Shown piece by piece: positions 1 to 7,644 of a DNA stretch of 64,000 nt. Made by a program: the position numbers and the translations under genes. A model generated the notes under the pieces. It was not told where the DNA came from. It did no database searches and worked only from the letters and a program-made list of their open reading frames with translations. The first letter of the stretch is position 1, and every line of letters starts with the position of its first letter. The stretch comes from DASUGC01 sp035606665 (GTDB taxonomy: Bacteria > Acidobacteriota > Vicinamibacteria > Vicinamibacterales > SCN-69-37): the NCBI GenBank assembly GCA_035606665.1, contig DATNEY010000022.1:51874-115873 (forward strand), written 5' to 3'.

Positions 1-660
1 GAATCCGACTTCCGCCGTTGACGAGCCACGCGCGAAGCTGGCCGCGCCTCACAGCACGACGTAGAGTTACGGCATCAAGGCGCGCGTATGTCGATGCCTC
101 GCGGGCGGTCATCCACCGCGTCGGTGCCTTATCCACGACGCACCCCCGCGAAGACTTCGCCGTCGTAGCCGATGGCGGCGCGTAGTTTTTCGAACCGTGA
201 GGTTGTGAGAGGTGTCAGCGGTACCGAACGAGCATTCAAGTGTGTCGACAGGACCGTGTGAGCAGGGAAATCCGCCAGGGCTGCCAGCGTTACGAGTGAA
301 TGACCTGAACTGCGAACAGCGCGCACGAAAGAGCGATCAAGACGAGCACGCAAGGCGTGCCTCCAGAGTCAAGGAAAACGTAAACCTCCACGTTCTCCCC
401 GACCCCCTCTTTGATCGTTATGGGGGTGGGAAACGCCCGGGTGCCCCGTGTTTCGGGCCCACGTCCGCGTCGGTCAGTAGAACGACCTCATCTAACGTAA
501 CACGACTTCGATGTGTACACGCGCGTGTTCAGGTGCGTCCGCAGCTCAAATTCCCTAGCAATGAGCGACCTGAGTTGAATCCGCTAGATTCGACGAATTC
601 TCGAAAGATGACCGATCGGTGAGATTCGCTCTGAAGCGCTAGTTTTCAGCAAATCAATCA
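1..660. other. Window start without a recognisable gene
   Basis: Open frames exist here, but they have arginine/serine-rich shadow-like compositions and no family signature. No tRNA or convincing terminator was recognised. The stretch lies upstream of an accessory region and may be decayed mobile DNA. Confidence 0.4.
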
Positions 661-1158
661 TTAAGTGGTTGGTGCGGCGAAAATTACTTCGATGTGAGAA
701 CTGGCAGTCTCTCGATTAATGCTGCGTGCATTCGAATTCTTGAGTCGCGGTGAGAAAAACCGGTCTTGCGCATCCCAAAGCACCCAGATCGATTTCACAA
801 TCGAGTTGGCCTTGTAGTTCACCACGATGTAGTTCTCGCCAGCGATGACTTTCGATTGATTGATCGTGAGGCCCGAGTCTTTGCAGATCTTGACCTCCCA
901 GTCCTGGCCCAACCGGCAGAGGTCGCAGTGACCACCGCCCTTGGTGAAGGACTCGCAATGTTGAATGATCGCTTTTTCGATCTTCTCGGAAAGGTCACGT
1001 GCAATGACGCCGGCCGATGGCGGTGTGAACCCGAAGTCCTGAAAGATGGGCTGGATCTTGGAGTAGAGGTTCTTGAGCTTTCGGAAGGCCGAATTCACGG
1101 CCAAGACGATCCCGTCGCGCTCGTCGCCGGTCAGCGGCGTCCTCGTTCTTTTCGGCAT
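661..1158 (-). CDS. Hypothetical protein with a possible PD-(D/E)xK nuclease core
   Basis: This encodes a 165-residue soluble protein with no signal peptide or membrane segment. The N-terminal half is helical. Around residues 77-90 there is an H-C-D-x-x-C stretch followed by D86-W-E88-V-K90, so acidic residues precede an E-x-K strand. It continues into a GLTINQSK...GENYIVV-type strand-rich region. An E-x-K on a strand after an acidic residue is the usual layout of restriction-endonuclease-like nucleases, but I cannot confirm the fold, so the nuclease call is inference. The gene is divergent from the coiled-coil/nuclease pair beginning at 1315, sharing a 156-bp intergenic region. It could be an accessory effector or an unrelated cargo gene. 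Confidence 0.55.
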   Translation of the reverse strand: MPKRTRTPLTGDERDGIVLAVNSAFRKLKNLYSKIQPIFQDFGFTPPSAGVIARDLSEKIEKAIIQHCESFTKGGGHCDLCRLGQDWEVKICKDSGLTINQSKVIAGENYIVVNYKANSIVKSIWVLWDAQDRFFSPRLKNSNARSINRETASSHIEVIFAAPTT

Positions 1159-1314
1159 CCAGTCGCTCTATCGGCAGCCGCCGAAATGCGCTGCAGAAAC
1201 GGCGGTTCTTGGGCCGGTTTGCCTTTTCTTTGCCCCTCCGCTGCGACTGGGTTAAGCTGGCCGACACTCTAGCAACGACCCTTAACCCGTCACAGAACCC
1301 GAGAGTCACACGAG

Positions 1315-2001
1315 ATGGCCCGGAAAGCCCAAGACCCAGCCAAGGTCGCCGAACGAGCGGCCAAGAAGGAAGCGGCGAAGGCAAGAAAAGAGCGCAAGGC
1401 TCAGGAAGAGCGTCAGCGACGGCAGCAGCAGCTTGAGGACGCTCGATCGGCCGTGAAGCGACTGGCGGAAGCGCGCGACGCCGCTGAAGCGCGCGCGACG
1501 AACCACGCAGCATTGCTCAGCCACCTGAACGGCTTCTATGACGAAATCGACAAGCTTGCCAAGGGCAAGGCCTTGGTTCAGTGCACGGACCTTGTCGTTG
1601 AGCAGATCAACGACATTATTCGTGACGCTAAGCAGATCATTTCTGACGATCAACACTTGGGTCGAGTCAAGGAGTTCGTTCCGGCCGGTGACAATCCGGT
1701 TTACCCAGACGTTCTCATCGTCACGCGAGCTGTTCAGCAGTGTTTGAATCGCACTAAGGATGACGTGCAGTCAGAAAAGAAGAAGGCGTTCTGGGCATGT
1801 CGCGAGATGCGTACGATTGCCGGAGCCTTGGAAGCGTTCTTGGAAACGGGTGAGTATCCGGGACCCGGCGACGTTCAGGATTACATGACCGGCGTGCCTA
1901 CTGAGTCTTGGTTCTTCCCCGGCGAAGATGGTCAGAAGTGGTTTGACTTCGAACGCCTCGATCGACAAGGCATCGCCAGTGGGGAAGCGCCCCCGCAGTG
2001 A
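1315..2001 (+). CDS. Coiled-coil hypothetical protein, partner of the downstream nuclease-like gene
   Basis: This 228-residue protein starts with about 60 residues very rich in Lys, Arg, Glu, Gln and Ala, predicted as a long charged coiled coil (roughly residues 8-65). A mixed alpha/beta segment without a recognised family follows. There is no signal peptide or membrane span, so it is probably cytoplasmic. Its TGA stop overlaps the GTG start of the next gene (sequence GTGA), which indicates translational coupling. I do not recognise the family. The context suggests a structural, sensing or regulatory subunit of a two-gene system; that role is inference. Confidence 0.7.
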   Translation: MARKAQDPAKVAERAAKKEAAKARKERKAQEERQRRQQQLEDARSAVKRLAEARDAAEARATNHAALLSHLNGFYDEIDKLAKGKALVQCTDLVVEQINDIIRDAKQIISDDQHLGRVKEFVPAGDNPVYPDVLIVTRAVQQCLNRTKDDVQSEKKKAFWACREMRTIAGALEAFLETGEYPGPGDVQDYMTGVPTESWFFPGEDGQKWFDFERLDRQGIASGEAPPQ

Positions 2002-3404
2002 AGCCACAGAGGCCTCGCGCCCCACTATTCGCACACCTTTCGCAGTACGACGTCGACTTTGTTATTCCTGCGCAAGGCCTCGATATTCCGTTGGGGATCG
2101 ATCCTTTCCTACTGTTTAAGAGCAGAGATCCCAACGCGCGGTCCCTACATGCTTTGCTCCTAGAGGTGTTCAGTCGAGGCGTGGCTGCTGTGACGCAAGG
2201 CAACCTGGCAGAGGCGAGGCGCATCTTCAACTTCCCAGAGGTCGCCGCGATCGGGTTTGGCTACTCCGCGCACGGACGTCGGGGGTCCGGGGTCGGCAGC
2301 CACATGACGAGCCTGTTGATCGAGACAGTTGCGGGTTCGCCGGCACTCCGCGACCGTGGTGTCCGCCATGTCGAGGAGATGCAGTTGCTCTCCGCGGGAA
2401 TCGGGCCAGATCGGGTAAGCGACATCGCCGCCAACGTGTTTAAGAGTTTTCTCATCGACTACACGCAGCGGCAGAGCGCGACTTGGAATCTCGACCTCGT
2501 ACGAGACGTGCCAATTGCCCACGTCTACGATGCTGCTGACGGCACTTGGGAAGATCGTTATGAGGACTTGCCCGTTGGTCCCGATCGTCAGCCGATCCTC
2601 CTCGTCCCACGACGCTTCGTCCGCGCATTGCCGTGGATCAACTACGACGATTTTCTGAGAACGGAGTTCGCGCCTTACTTGGCGGCGAGGAGGCAAGAAA
2701 AAGCGTCACCAGCCGCCAAGACGGGGCATGTTCGAGTACAAGTCTCGAAGCCCGAGGTTGTGACGGTGACGCGGCAGGACGTGGCGCTCATTGAACGCTA
2801 CGTGCGAGAACGCGAGCGGCAGGCTGCCGACGCGCTGCCGTCCTTTGACTACGTTGATGAAGACTCGTGTCGCCAAGCTCAAGAGTTGAAGGAGCGGCTG
2901 GAAGCACTAGGCGCCGGTCGTGAGAACGCTGCTGCATATCAACAGTTGGTCCTCGAGATTCTCAACTACTGTTTTGCTCCCGGATTGTCTGACGGCGAAC
3001 TTGAGGTCCGAACGCAGGACGGAACGGAACGACGCGACATTATTTTCACGAATGAGTCTGAGGATTCCTTTTGGGACTATGTCAGAACATCACATGACGG
3101 AATCTTCGTCATGTTTGAGGCAAAAAACGTTGAAACGCTGGACTTGCCAGCTATCAACCAAACCGCGACGTACCTCGGCGATCGCCTCGGCACTTTCGGC
3201 GTGATTGTCACCCGCCGGGAGCCGTCCGAGAGCATTACGCGAAAGCTCTGCTCGGTGTGGAATGATTCGGCGCCAAAGCGGAAGGCGATTCTGGTTCTCT
3301 CGGACGCCAACCTGACGGAAATGCTGGACCTGACGTGCCGCAATAAGTCGACCACCAAGTGGATGCAAGCGCACTACCGGAGGTTTCGAACATCATTGCA
3401 GTAA
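1998..3404 (+). CDS. Restriction-endonuclease-like (PD-(D/E)xK) protein of unknown specificity
   Basis: This is a 468-residue cytoplasmic protein. The last 130 residues contain an R-R-D347-I-I-F strand, then F-E374-A-K376-N on the next strand, then a helix with N-Q-T-A-T-Y-L-G and a G-V-I-V-T-R strand. That is the D...ExK arrangement of restriction-endonuclease-like nucleases. The first 250 residues begin with a conserved-looking FAHLSQYDVDFVIP segment and form an unfamiliar domain; a charged helical linker (about 255-310) joins the two. The GTG start overlaps the stop of the coiled-coil gene. Placement in a tRNA-associated, lower-GC island fits a defence or mobile-element role. The nuclease fold is well supported by motif; the biological role is inference. 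Confidence 0.75.
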   Translation: MKPQRPRAPLFAHLSQYDVDFVIPAQGLDIPLGIDPFLLFKSRDPNARSLHALLLEVFSRGVAAVTQGNLAEARRIFNFPEVAAIGFGYSAHGRRGSGVGSHMTSLLIETVAGSPALRDRGVRHVEEMQLLSAGIGPDRVSDIAANVFKSFLIDYTQRQSATWNLDLVRDVPIAHVYDAADGTWEDRYEDLPVGPDRQPILLVPRRFVRALPWINYDDFLRTEFAPYLAARRQEKASPAAKTGHVRVQVSKPEVVTVTRQDVALIERYVRERERQAADALPSFDYVDEDSCRQAQELKERLEALGAGRENAAAYQQLVLEILNYCFAPGLSDGELEVRTQDGTERRDIIFTNESEDSFWDYVRTSHDGIFVMFEAKNVETLDLPAINQTATYLGDRLGTFGVIVTRREPSESITRKLCSVWNDSAPKRKAILVLSDANLTEMLDLTCRNKSTTKWMQAHYRRFRTSLQ

Positions 3405-3443
3405 GAGGGCTGTGCTGGTTCAACTGACCCCAGGCACCAGAGC

Positions 3444-3881
3444 TTAGGTTTGAGCGGCTGTCGCGGTCGGCTTTCGTTTGGCCGCGTTCGCCTCGGCCTC
3501 TTGCGCGTCGTTGAGTTTGTCGAAGAGCGGAGTCAGATCGAAGCGGTTCGTCTGTCCCGTTCGCATCTCACGCTTCAGGTAGCCCTTGCCTTCGAGGTTT
3601 TGAGCATGACGCCGCGCCATCTTGACCGAGATGCCCATGCGCTGAGCCAAGGTCTTGTAGCCGGGGAACGGCGGTTCAGCGTCCCACTTGAAACCCATCA
3701 ACTGAAGAACGAAGAGTGCCTCGCCAGACGTTAGCGGATGTGGCTTGAGCGTGGCGTAGTGGCGGAGGAACGTCGAGGGCACAACGAGATAGCCGCCGGT
3801 CAACAGCGAGCCGTGTTTCCAGCGGCTGGCGTATGACCGTTTCGGACGTTCGGCGCGTTCGGGCTCAGGTGCGGCGGCCAT
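3444..3881 (-). CDS. Helix-turn-helix (HTH_36-like) DNA-binding protein
   Basis: This 145-residue protein has a winged-helix domain around residues 75-120 (TLAQRMGISVKMARRHAQNLEGKGYL), typical of HTH_36-type or replication-initiator-like proteins. The N-terminus is basic and proline-rich; the C-terminus is Ala/Lys-rich. A TTG lies one codon upstream, but ATG at 3881 is preferred. The striking feature is position: the start codon is only 8 nt downstream of the CCA end of a tRNA-like sequence on the same strand (3890-3980). No Shine-Dalgarno lies between them, so the mRNA may be released by tRNA 3'-end processing. A role in maintenance of a small mobile element is plausible inference. Confidence 0.75.
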   Translation of the reverse strand: MAAAPEPERAERPKRSYASRWKHGSLLTGGYLVVPSTFLRHYATLKPHPLTSGEALFVLQLMGFKWDAEPPFPGYKTLAQRMGISVKMARRHAQNLEGKGYLKREMRTGQTNRFDLTPLFDKLNDAQEAEANAAKRKPTATAAQT

Positions 3882-3889
3882 CAAGATAC

Positions 3890-3980
3890 TGGCGGAAGGG
3901 TGGGGAGTCGAACCCGCTCCCGCGAGGGAGCCTCAACGGTGTCTTAGGCCGTGTGGTTCACCGGAACCGAGCTACCTTCC
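3890..3980 (-). tRNA. Divergent type II tRNA-like gene (Leu/Ser-like), anticodon uncertain
   Basis: Read on the minus strand, the ends GGAAGG and CCTTCC pair, followed by G and an encoded CCA. Inside are four arms: GGTTC-CGGT-GAACC in the D-arm position, an anticodon-like arm ACGG...CCGT with loop CCTAAGACA, a strong long variable arm GCTCCC-TCGC-GGGAGC, and a T arm GGG-TTCGACT-CCC. If the loop is read as CTAAGAC the anticodon would be AAG, but the closing pair is a C-A mismatch. The D and T stems are also imperfect. It is therefore either an atypical tRNA carried by a mobile element or a degenerate attachment-site tRNA. A covariance-model scan would decide. Confidence 0.5.
3941..3964. repeat. 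Direct repeat copy A, inside the tRNA-like gene
   Basis: A 24-nt segment covering the anticodon-arm and D-arm region of the tRNA-like sequence recurs at 4228-4251 with one mismatch (gtcttaggCcgtg versus gtcttaggTcgtg). Duplication of an anticodon-side block is what tyrosine-recombinase integration at a tRNA leaves as att sites. Confidence 0.7.
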
Positions 3981-3981
3981 G

Positions 3982-4227
3982 TAAGGGGAAAGTAGCACGG
4001 CGAACCGAGCTTTTCAATCCTTCCAGTGGGACTCCCGCTGCTTGCTACATCTCGACTTATGCTAATCAGCTGATGCTACATGCAATGTTGCTACTTAAGT
4101 GGACTCTGGTGTCCAGAGGGGAGTCCCACTTGGTGTCCAAGGGGAGGGCACTAAAAATGGCACCGGAGGGAGGAACCAGATTTCCCTCAAGTCGCTGATG
4201 GTGGAGGCTTTGTAGTAACATCAAATC
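3982..4227. other. Stretch between tRNA-like gene and its repeat; no gene
   Basis: This is AT-richer than the surroundings. It contains a short imperfect direct repeat (tggtgtccag/aggggag near 4108 and 4130). The open frames crossing it run through the tRNA-like sequence and show no family features. Confidence 0.4.
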
Positions 4228-4251
4228 GTCTTAGGTCGTGTGGTTCACCGG
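4228..4251. repeat. Direct repeat copy B, possible att site
   Basis: This copy matches 3941-3964 at 23 of 24 positions, in the same orientation. It is followed at once by a small hairpin (ccggc-ttttt-gccgg) rather than by the rest of the tRNA. It could mark the far boundary of a very small inserted or rearranged segment. Confidence 0.65.
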
Positions 4252-4270
4252 CTTTTTGCCGGCCCACCAA

Positions 4271-4300
4271 AGGCGCCCAGAAACGGGCGCCTTTCGTTTT
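4271..4300 (+). terminator. Rho-independent terminator
   Basis: A perfect 8-bp stem, AGGCGCCC (4271-4278) and GGGCGCCT (4285-4292), has a 6-nt loop and is followed by TTCGTTTTG. No plus-strand gene with clear support precedes it, so it may end a transcript of a lost or non-coding unit. Confidence 0.6.
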
Positions 4301-4571
4301 GTACCCTGCCCCCTTTTCACCTCTATTTTATCCCGGACGGTCGGGGCGATCTGGCTCGCGGTCTCTTCCTCTTGCGTTGCTCGTGGCCTCAAGGACGCCG
4401 TTGGGCTGTCTGGCGACAAAGGATGTGTGGGCACGGGACCCGGCACCACGCCCGCGCTGCGTCAATTTGCGGACGTCGGGTGTCCTGCCTGACGTTTTAC
4501 CTGGGGCATTCCCCGTGTGGGTCAATCGCGGGACAATCGGGTCAATCCCATGGTCTCAAATGTCGAACGAA
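4301..4571. other. Intergenic stretch without recognised gene
   Basis: Overlapping short frames on both strands look like shadows of one another, and no family signature was found. It lies between a terminator and a hairpin next to a tRNA-Leu fragment. Confidence 0.35.
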
Positions 4572-4598
4572 CCAAGGATTCCCCGTGAGAATCCTTGG
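4572..4598. other. Perfect 10-bp hairpin upstream of tRNA-Leu fragment
   Basis: CCAAGGATTC (4572-4581) and GAATCCTTGG (4589-4598) pair perfectly around a 7-nt loop. There is no T-tract, so it is not a standard terminator. It sits about 40 bp before the tRNA-Leu fragment and could be a recombination-site arm or a structured RNA end. Confidence 0.5.
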
Positions 4599-4638
4599 TG
4601 TGTCGCTGTCTGATCGTTCGTGATCGCGTGCGTGCCAC

Positions 4639-4697
4639 GACTTAAAATCCTGAGGGCTCAAAAGGCCCGTGTGGGTTCGATTCCCACCCCCGGCACT
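4639..4697 (+). repeat. tRNA-Leu 3' half (fragment 1), att-like
   Basis: These 59 nt begin at the anticodon arm (gacttaaaatcc, UAA anticodon context). They include the variable arm (gggc...gccc), a perfect T arm (gtggg-ttcgatt-cccac) and the 3' acceptor strand ccccggca. The 5' half of the tRNA is absent: the preceding sequence cannot form the acceptor or D arm. It is a partial gene and cannot be a working tRNA. It differs from the copy at 7529 at one position only. Confidence 0.85.
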
Positions 4698-4898
4698 TAG
4701 AATCAACGACTTACGGGACACGTCGAAACCGAACTGCGAGTAGTCGGGGAGCGATTGTGCCCAATACTGTGCCCGACGACGACCAGAATGGTTAGGTAAG
4801 CGTCGTCTCAATCTTGGTATCGCTGTATTTCATGACGCCTCTGAGTCTGAGTGTACCAAGGAGAGAACTGGCAGTCCTGGCGGGGATAGCATTTGCTG

Positions 4899-5651
4899 AT
4901 GCGGCAGTGTCTATTCTGCGGAGGAACACCTGTCACTCGCGAACACGTTGTTCCCGAATGGATGGCTAGAAGTCTTGGCGTCGCGCGTCTGACTGCGACT
5001 TCAATCGTGGATCGTCAGCAAGTCGGTGGATCTTGGCAGACCGTTGGAAGCTTTGAGGTCGTTGCCAAGGCTATCTGCAAGACGTGCAACGGGGAGTGGC
5101 TTGCTCAGGAGGAGAATCGGGTGAAGCCCTACCTCGAGCCCATTCTGCACGGAAAGCGCGAACGATTGGACGAGGCGAGTAGAGAATGGCTGGCTGCTTG
5201 GATCTGGAAGACGTTTCTCGTGATGGACACCCTCTACAAACCGAGGACATTCACGGTTGGTGATGCGGAACGGTTCCTCAAGTATCGCGTTCCGCCCCGC
5301 AAAGATGCTTGGATACTGATCGGTCGAATCAAGCCTGGTCCGAACTTGTCAACCGGCGGGCGGGCAATTACGCCGATCGTTACGTCAGTGACCGGGAAAG
5401 AGGAGGGCAATGCGAGCGTCTGGACCGTTAAGGTGGGATCGTTCGTTGCCCAGGCGATTCATCTGGTCCGAGGCCCCGAATGTCCTCGCCTGAGCTTTGT
5501 GATCAGGCCGGATCGTTTCGCGTCTAAACTCTCTTCGATTTGGCCCCCGGCTGGAGAAGTTCATGGGTCGATACCGCTTGAGCCTGATGACTTTCATGAG
5601 CTCGCACTGAGGCTTCGTGGTTCGAGCCGATGCGGTTGGATGAAGAGTTGA
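4899..5651 (+). CDS. HNH-like zinc-binding nuclease-family protein
   Basis: This 250-residue protein opens with C4-x2-C7, then E15-H16-V-V-P-E-W, then a second C-x2-C pair (CKTCNGEW, near residue 62). This is the Cys-flanked EH signature of a large family of small HNH-like proteins common in genomic islands. The remaining 180 residues are mixed alpha/beta without further motifs; there is no signal peptide. A TTG two codons earlier is possible, but ATG at 4899 is preferred. It is the only gene between tRNA-Leu fragments 1 and 2, so it looks like a single-gene cassette. Nuclease activity is inferred from the motif; substrate is unknown. Confidence 0.65.
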   Translation: MRQCLFCGGTPVTREHVVPEWMARSLGVARLTATSIVDRQQVGGSWQTVGSFEVVAKAICKTCNGEWLAQEENRVKPYLEPILHGKRERLDEASREWLAAWIWKTFLVMDTLYKPRTFTVGDAERFLKYRVPPRKDAWILIGRIKPGPNLSTGGRAITPIVTSVTGKEEGNASVWTVKVGSFVAQAIHLVRGPECPRLSFVIRPDRFASKLSSIWPPAGEVHGSIPLEPDDFHELALRLRGSSRCGWMKS

Positions 5652-5782
5652 CGATTGAATGTACCCGAGCCTGTGCCCATGCTTAGCCCAAGGCTATCCA
5701 GCGGCACCCGACGGAATCACAATCCGGGCGATCCGAATGGTCGAGACCTTTCATTGTTCCGTGCAAGAATGACCCACAGGAG

Positions 5783-5841
5783 GACTCAAAATCTTTATAG
5801 GGATCACCCAGCTTGTGGGGCCGATTCCCTCCTCCGGCACT
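5783..5841 (+). repeat. Decayed tRNA-Leu 3' half (fragment 2)
   Basis: This fragment has the same 59-nt length and alignment as fragments 1 and 3, with gactcaaaatc at the start and ccggcact at the end, but about 30% of positions differ. The T-loop TTCG is altered to CCG, and the variable-arm stem is lost. It reads as an older att remnant under no selection. Confidence 0.7.
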
Positions 5842-5999
5842 AGATCCCAGCATTTCGTAACTCGATGAGCCTTTGCCCACGCGAGATGGGTTTGGCTCGA
5901 TCCAGGTGCCCCCAGTGTTTGTGCCCATTTCCAGCGAATCCGGGGATAATCCCCGAGCCTCAGACTTGGGGCGAGAACCGGGCTTAGGGAACTCTTTAT
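5842..5999. other. Leader region of the ACP-like/membrane-protein pair
   Basis: This short intergenic stretch lies between the decayed tRNA fragment and the ATG at 6000. It contains the near-repeat gggataatccccgag (an imperfect dyad). No gene is supported. Confidence 0.3.
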
Positions 6000-6404
6000 A
6001 TGGCTGAAATCGACGATAGGCGAGGCGGTGGAACTCGGCGGGAGCTATTGCGCCAGTCTATTGTGTTTTTGGGTGTCGTCCTCACCTGGGCATGCGGCTT
6101 GAAGTCAGCCAAGCCTCCGAGCTCGTTCCCGCCGCTTTCGGACGCGCAGATTGTCCAGGTTCGCCGCCGATTGACCTTGATCTTGGCCGAGCAGTTTGAA
6201 GTGGGCCAGGACAGGGTTCGTGACGATGCGAGACTCAAGGATGATTTGGACGCGTCTGACTTAGAACTCGTGGAGATGATCATGGCTATTGAAGAAGAGT
6301 TCGCAATCGAAATTCCTGACGCCGACGCGTCCAAGTTCGTTCGAGTGGGTGACCTGGTTGAATACCTTCGCCAGAATCTGTTGCGTTTGCGGAGAGGCAA
6401 GTGA
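6000..6404 (+). CDS. Membrane- or lipid-anchored acyl-carrier-protein-like protein lacking the canonical DSL motif
   Basis: This 134-residue protein carries an N-terminal basic stretch with twin arginines (R13-R14) and a hydrophobic segment (about 20-33) ending in T-W-A-C32, a weak lipobox. Residues 50-128 match an acyl carrier protein: helix 1, then D-D-L-D-A-S86-D87-L88, helix 2 (VEMIMAIEEEFAIEIPD) and the V-R-V-G-D-L-V-E-Y-L ending. In true carrier proteins the order is D-S-L, with serine carrying phosphopantetheine. Here the two are swapped to S-D-L, so the usual attachment serine position is Asp87. Its stop overlaps the GTG of the next gene. The fold call is strong; function is unknown, possibly a non-acylated structural or sensing module. 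Confidence 0.75.
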   Translation: MAEIDDRRGGGTRRELLRQSIVFLGVVLTWACGLKSAKPPSSFPPLSDAQIVQVRRRLTLILAEQFEVGQDRVRDDARLKDDLDASDLELVEMIMAIEEEFAIEIPDADASKFVRVGDLVEYLRQNLLRLRRGK

Positions 6405-7435
6405 GCGGTGGAGGGCGCACGACACGCCGATCTTTCGCTCGGAAGTTACTCCCCTGGACGCATCAGGCCCTGGCGAGTTGGATCTTCGGTTCTTTGCTGT
6501 TGCTGTTCCTGTTGGCTATTTTCGTCTTCGGCCCTGATGAGCTGGCGTGGTGGCGCCAGAAGCTGTTGTCCCTTTTTTGCGCGCTGCTCGCCGGGCTCTT
6601 CGCTTACTTCCTGACCGGAAACGTCAGCGTTCTTTCTGGAAGAGTGAAGGTACGAGCCACTGGCGGGTTCGCAGTCTTCATTTTGGTGCTTTGGTGGTGG
6701 GGAAGTCCGAGTGCGCCCGTCAAGGTCGCGAAGATTACCGCCAACGATGTCGCGCTCGAAATCACGCTGACGGTGGCGGAGGATCTTGGAACCGATCCAG
6801 CGCGCCTAGCGGGGATCCTGAGGAACGCGCATGTGGAAATTCGCGCCGTTCGATCGGAGGCCAACGGCGTGGTTCCCACCGGATGGGTGCCGTCGCGTGA
6901 TGGATTCCACTTGAAGCGGTCTGGCTTGGCTTTGATGTCTCGCTTCCAGGACGTCTCTGATCAGACCGCCCTTTCAACGGCCGGGGCGTGGGCCTCGTCT
7001 CTCCGGCGCTTCACGCAGTTCACGGGGGAGGTGGGACCGTTTGAGGACGAAGGTTCGTGGCGTGGAGCCATGTTTGAGGCCAGGCTGACGGCTGTGAATG
7101 TCGATGACGTCATGTCGGAAGTAATCCCTTTACGGGAGGACCGCGCTCAGGTGGAAGAGGCTTTCCGTGCCCAGGGAATGTTTAACGGTCTCTACCACGT
7201 CTCTCAGCAGCAGCGCAGCGAATGGCCCGACTACATCGTCGTTGAGTTACCGATTCTCGCCGAGTTGCGCTTGTTTCGATCAGGCGCCTTGGTGGGAACG
7301 TCGAAGGGAATCCTTGTGCGGGTTTGGGAGCACGATGAAGACGTTCAGCGGAAGCATGTTATTGCCTTCCCTGTGTTTGGCTCTGAAGCGTTGGAACGGA
7401 ACGCTGTGCCCGCCGCTGTGCCCACACGCCACTGA
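6401..7435 (+). CDS. Membrane protein partner of the ACP-like protein
   Basis: This 344-residue protein has a GTG start that overlaps the preceding stop (GTGA). Three hydrophobic segments are visible at about 26-44, 54-72 and 86-100, the latter two in the pattern FCALLAGLFAYFLTGN...VRATGGFAVFILVLWWW. They are followed by a soluble C-terminal region of about 240 residues rich in beta strands, ending in E-L-R-L-F-R-S-G-A-L-V-G-T-S-K-G-I-L. Similar two-helix segments with a G-N/G-S turn and an R-A-T/S-G-G strand occur in effector-associated bacterial proteins; this is my recollection of the pattern, not a search result. It is expected to sit in the inner membrane, with the ACP-like protein as partner. 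Confidence 0.65.
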   Translation: MSGGGRTTRRSFARKLLPWTHQALASWIFGSLLLLFLLAIFVFGPDELAWWRQKLLSLFCALLAGLFAYFLTGNVSVLSGRVKVRATGGFAVFILVLWWWGSPSAPVKVAKITANDVALEITLTVAEDLGTDPARLAGILRNAHVEIRAVRSEANGVVPTGWVPSRDGFHLKRSGLALMSRFQDVSDQTALSTAGAWASSLRRFTQFTGEVGPFEDEGSWRGAMFEARLTAVNVDDVMSEVIPLREDRAQVEEAFRAQGMFNGLYHVSQQQRSEWPDYIVVELPILAELRLFRSGALVGTSKGILVRVWEHDEDVQRKHVIAFPVFGSEALERNAVPAAVPTRH

Positions 7436-7528
7436 TTGCCATCTACGGTTGTCTATCGTCAACCAAGTTGCTGCGTCTCATCTTCTGAGGAAACCGTTGC
7501 TTTCGGCCTGATTACGACGCAGCAGTCA

Positions 7529-7587
7529 GACTTAAAATCCTGAGGGCTCACAAGGCCCGTGTGGGTTCGATTCCCACCCCCGGCACT
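7529..7587 (+). repeat. tRNA-Leu 3' half (fragment 3), att-like
   Basis: This is 59 nt, identical to fragment 1 apart from one base in the variable loop (tcaaaa versus tcacaa), with intact T arm and acceptor strand but no 5' half. The sequence upstream differs completely from that upstream of fragment 1, so the copies are junctions, not a duplicated gene block. Confidence 0.85.
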
Positions 7588-7644
7588 GAAACAAAAGGAC
7601 TTATAGACTGCGGCGCGGACAAAACGTCTGACCGGGTTCAAACC

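Noticed and set aside
212..622. 136-codon plus-strand frame near the window start
   Set aside because: No motif, unusual composition and an overlapping opposite frame; not enough support.
3833..4198. 121-codon plus-strand frame
   Set aside because: Runs antisense through the HTH gene and the tRNA-like sequence.
4639..7587. Functional tRNA-Leu genes at 4639 and 7529
   Set aside because: Only the 3' half is present; no matching acceptor 5' strand or D arm lies upstream.
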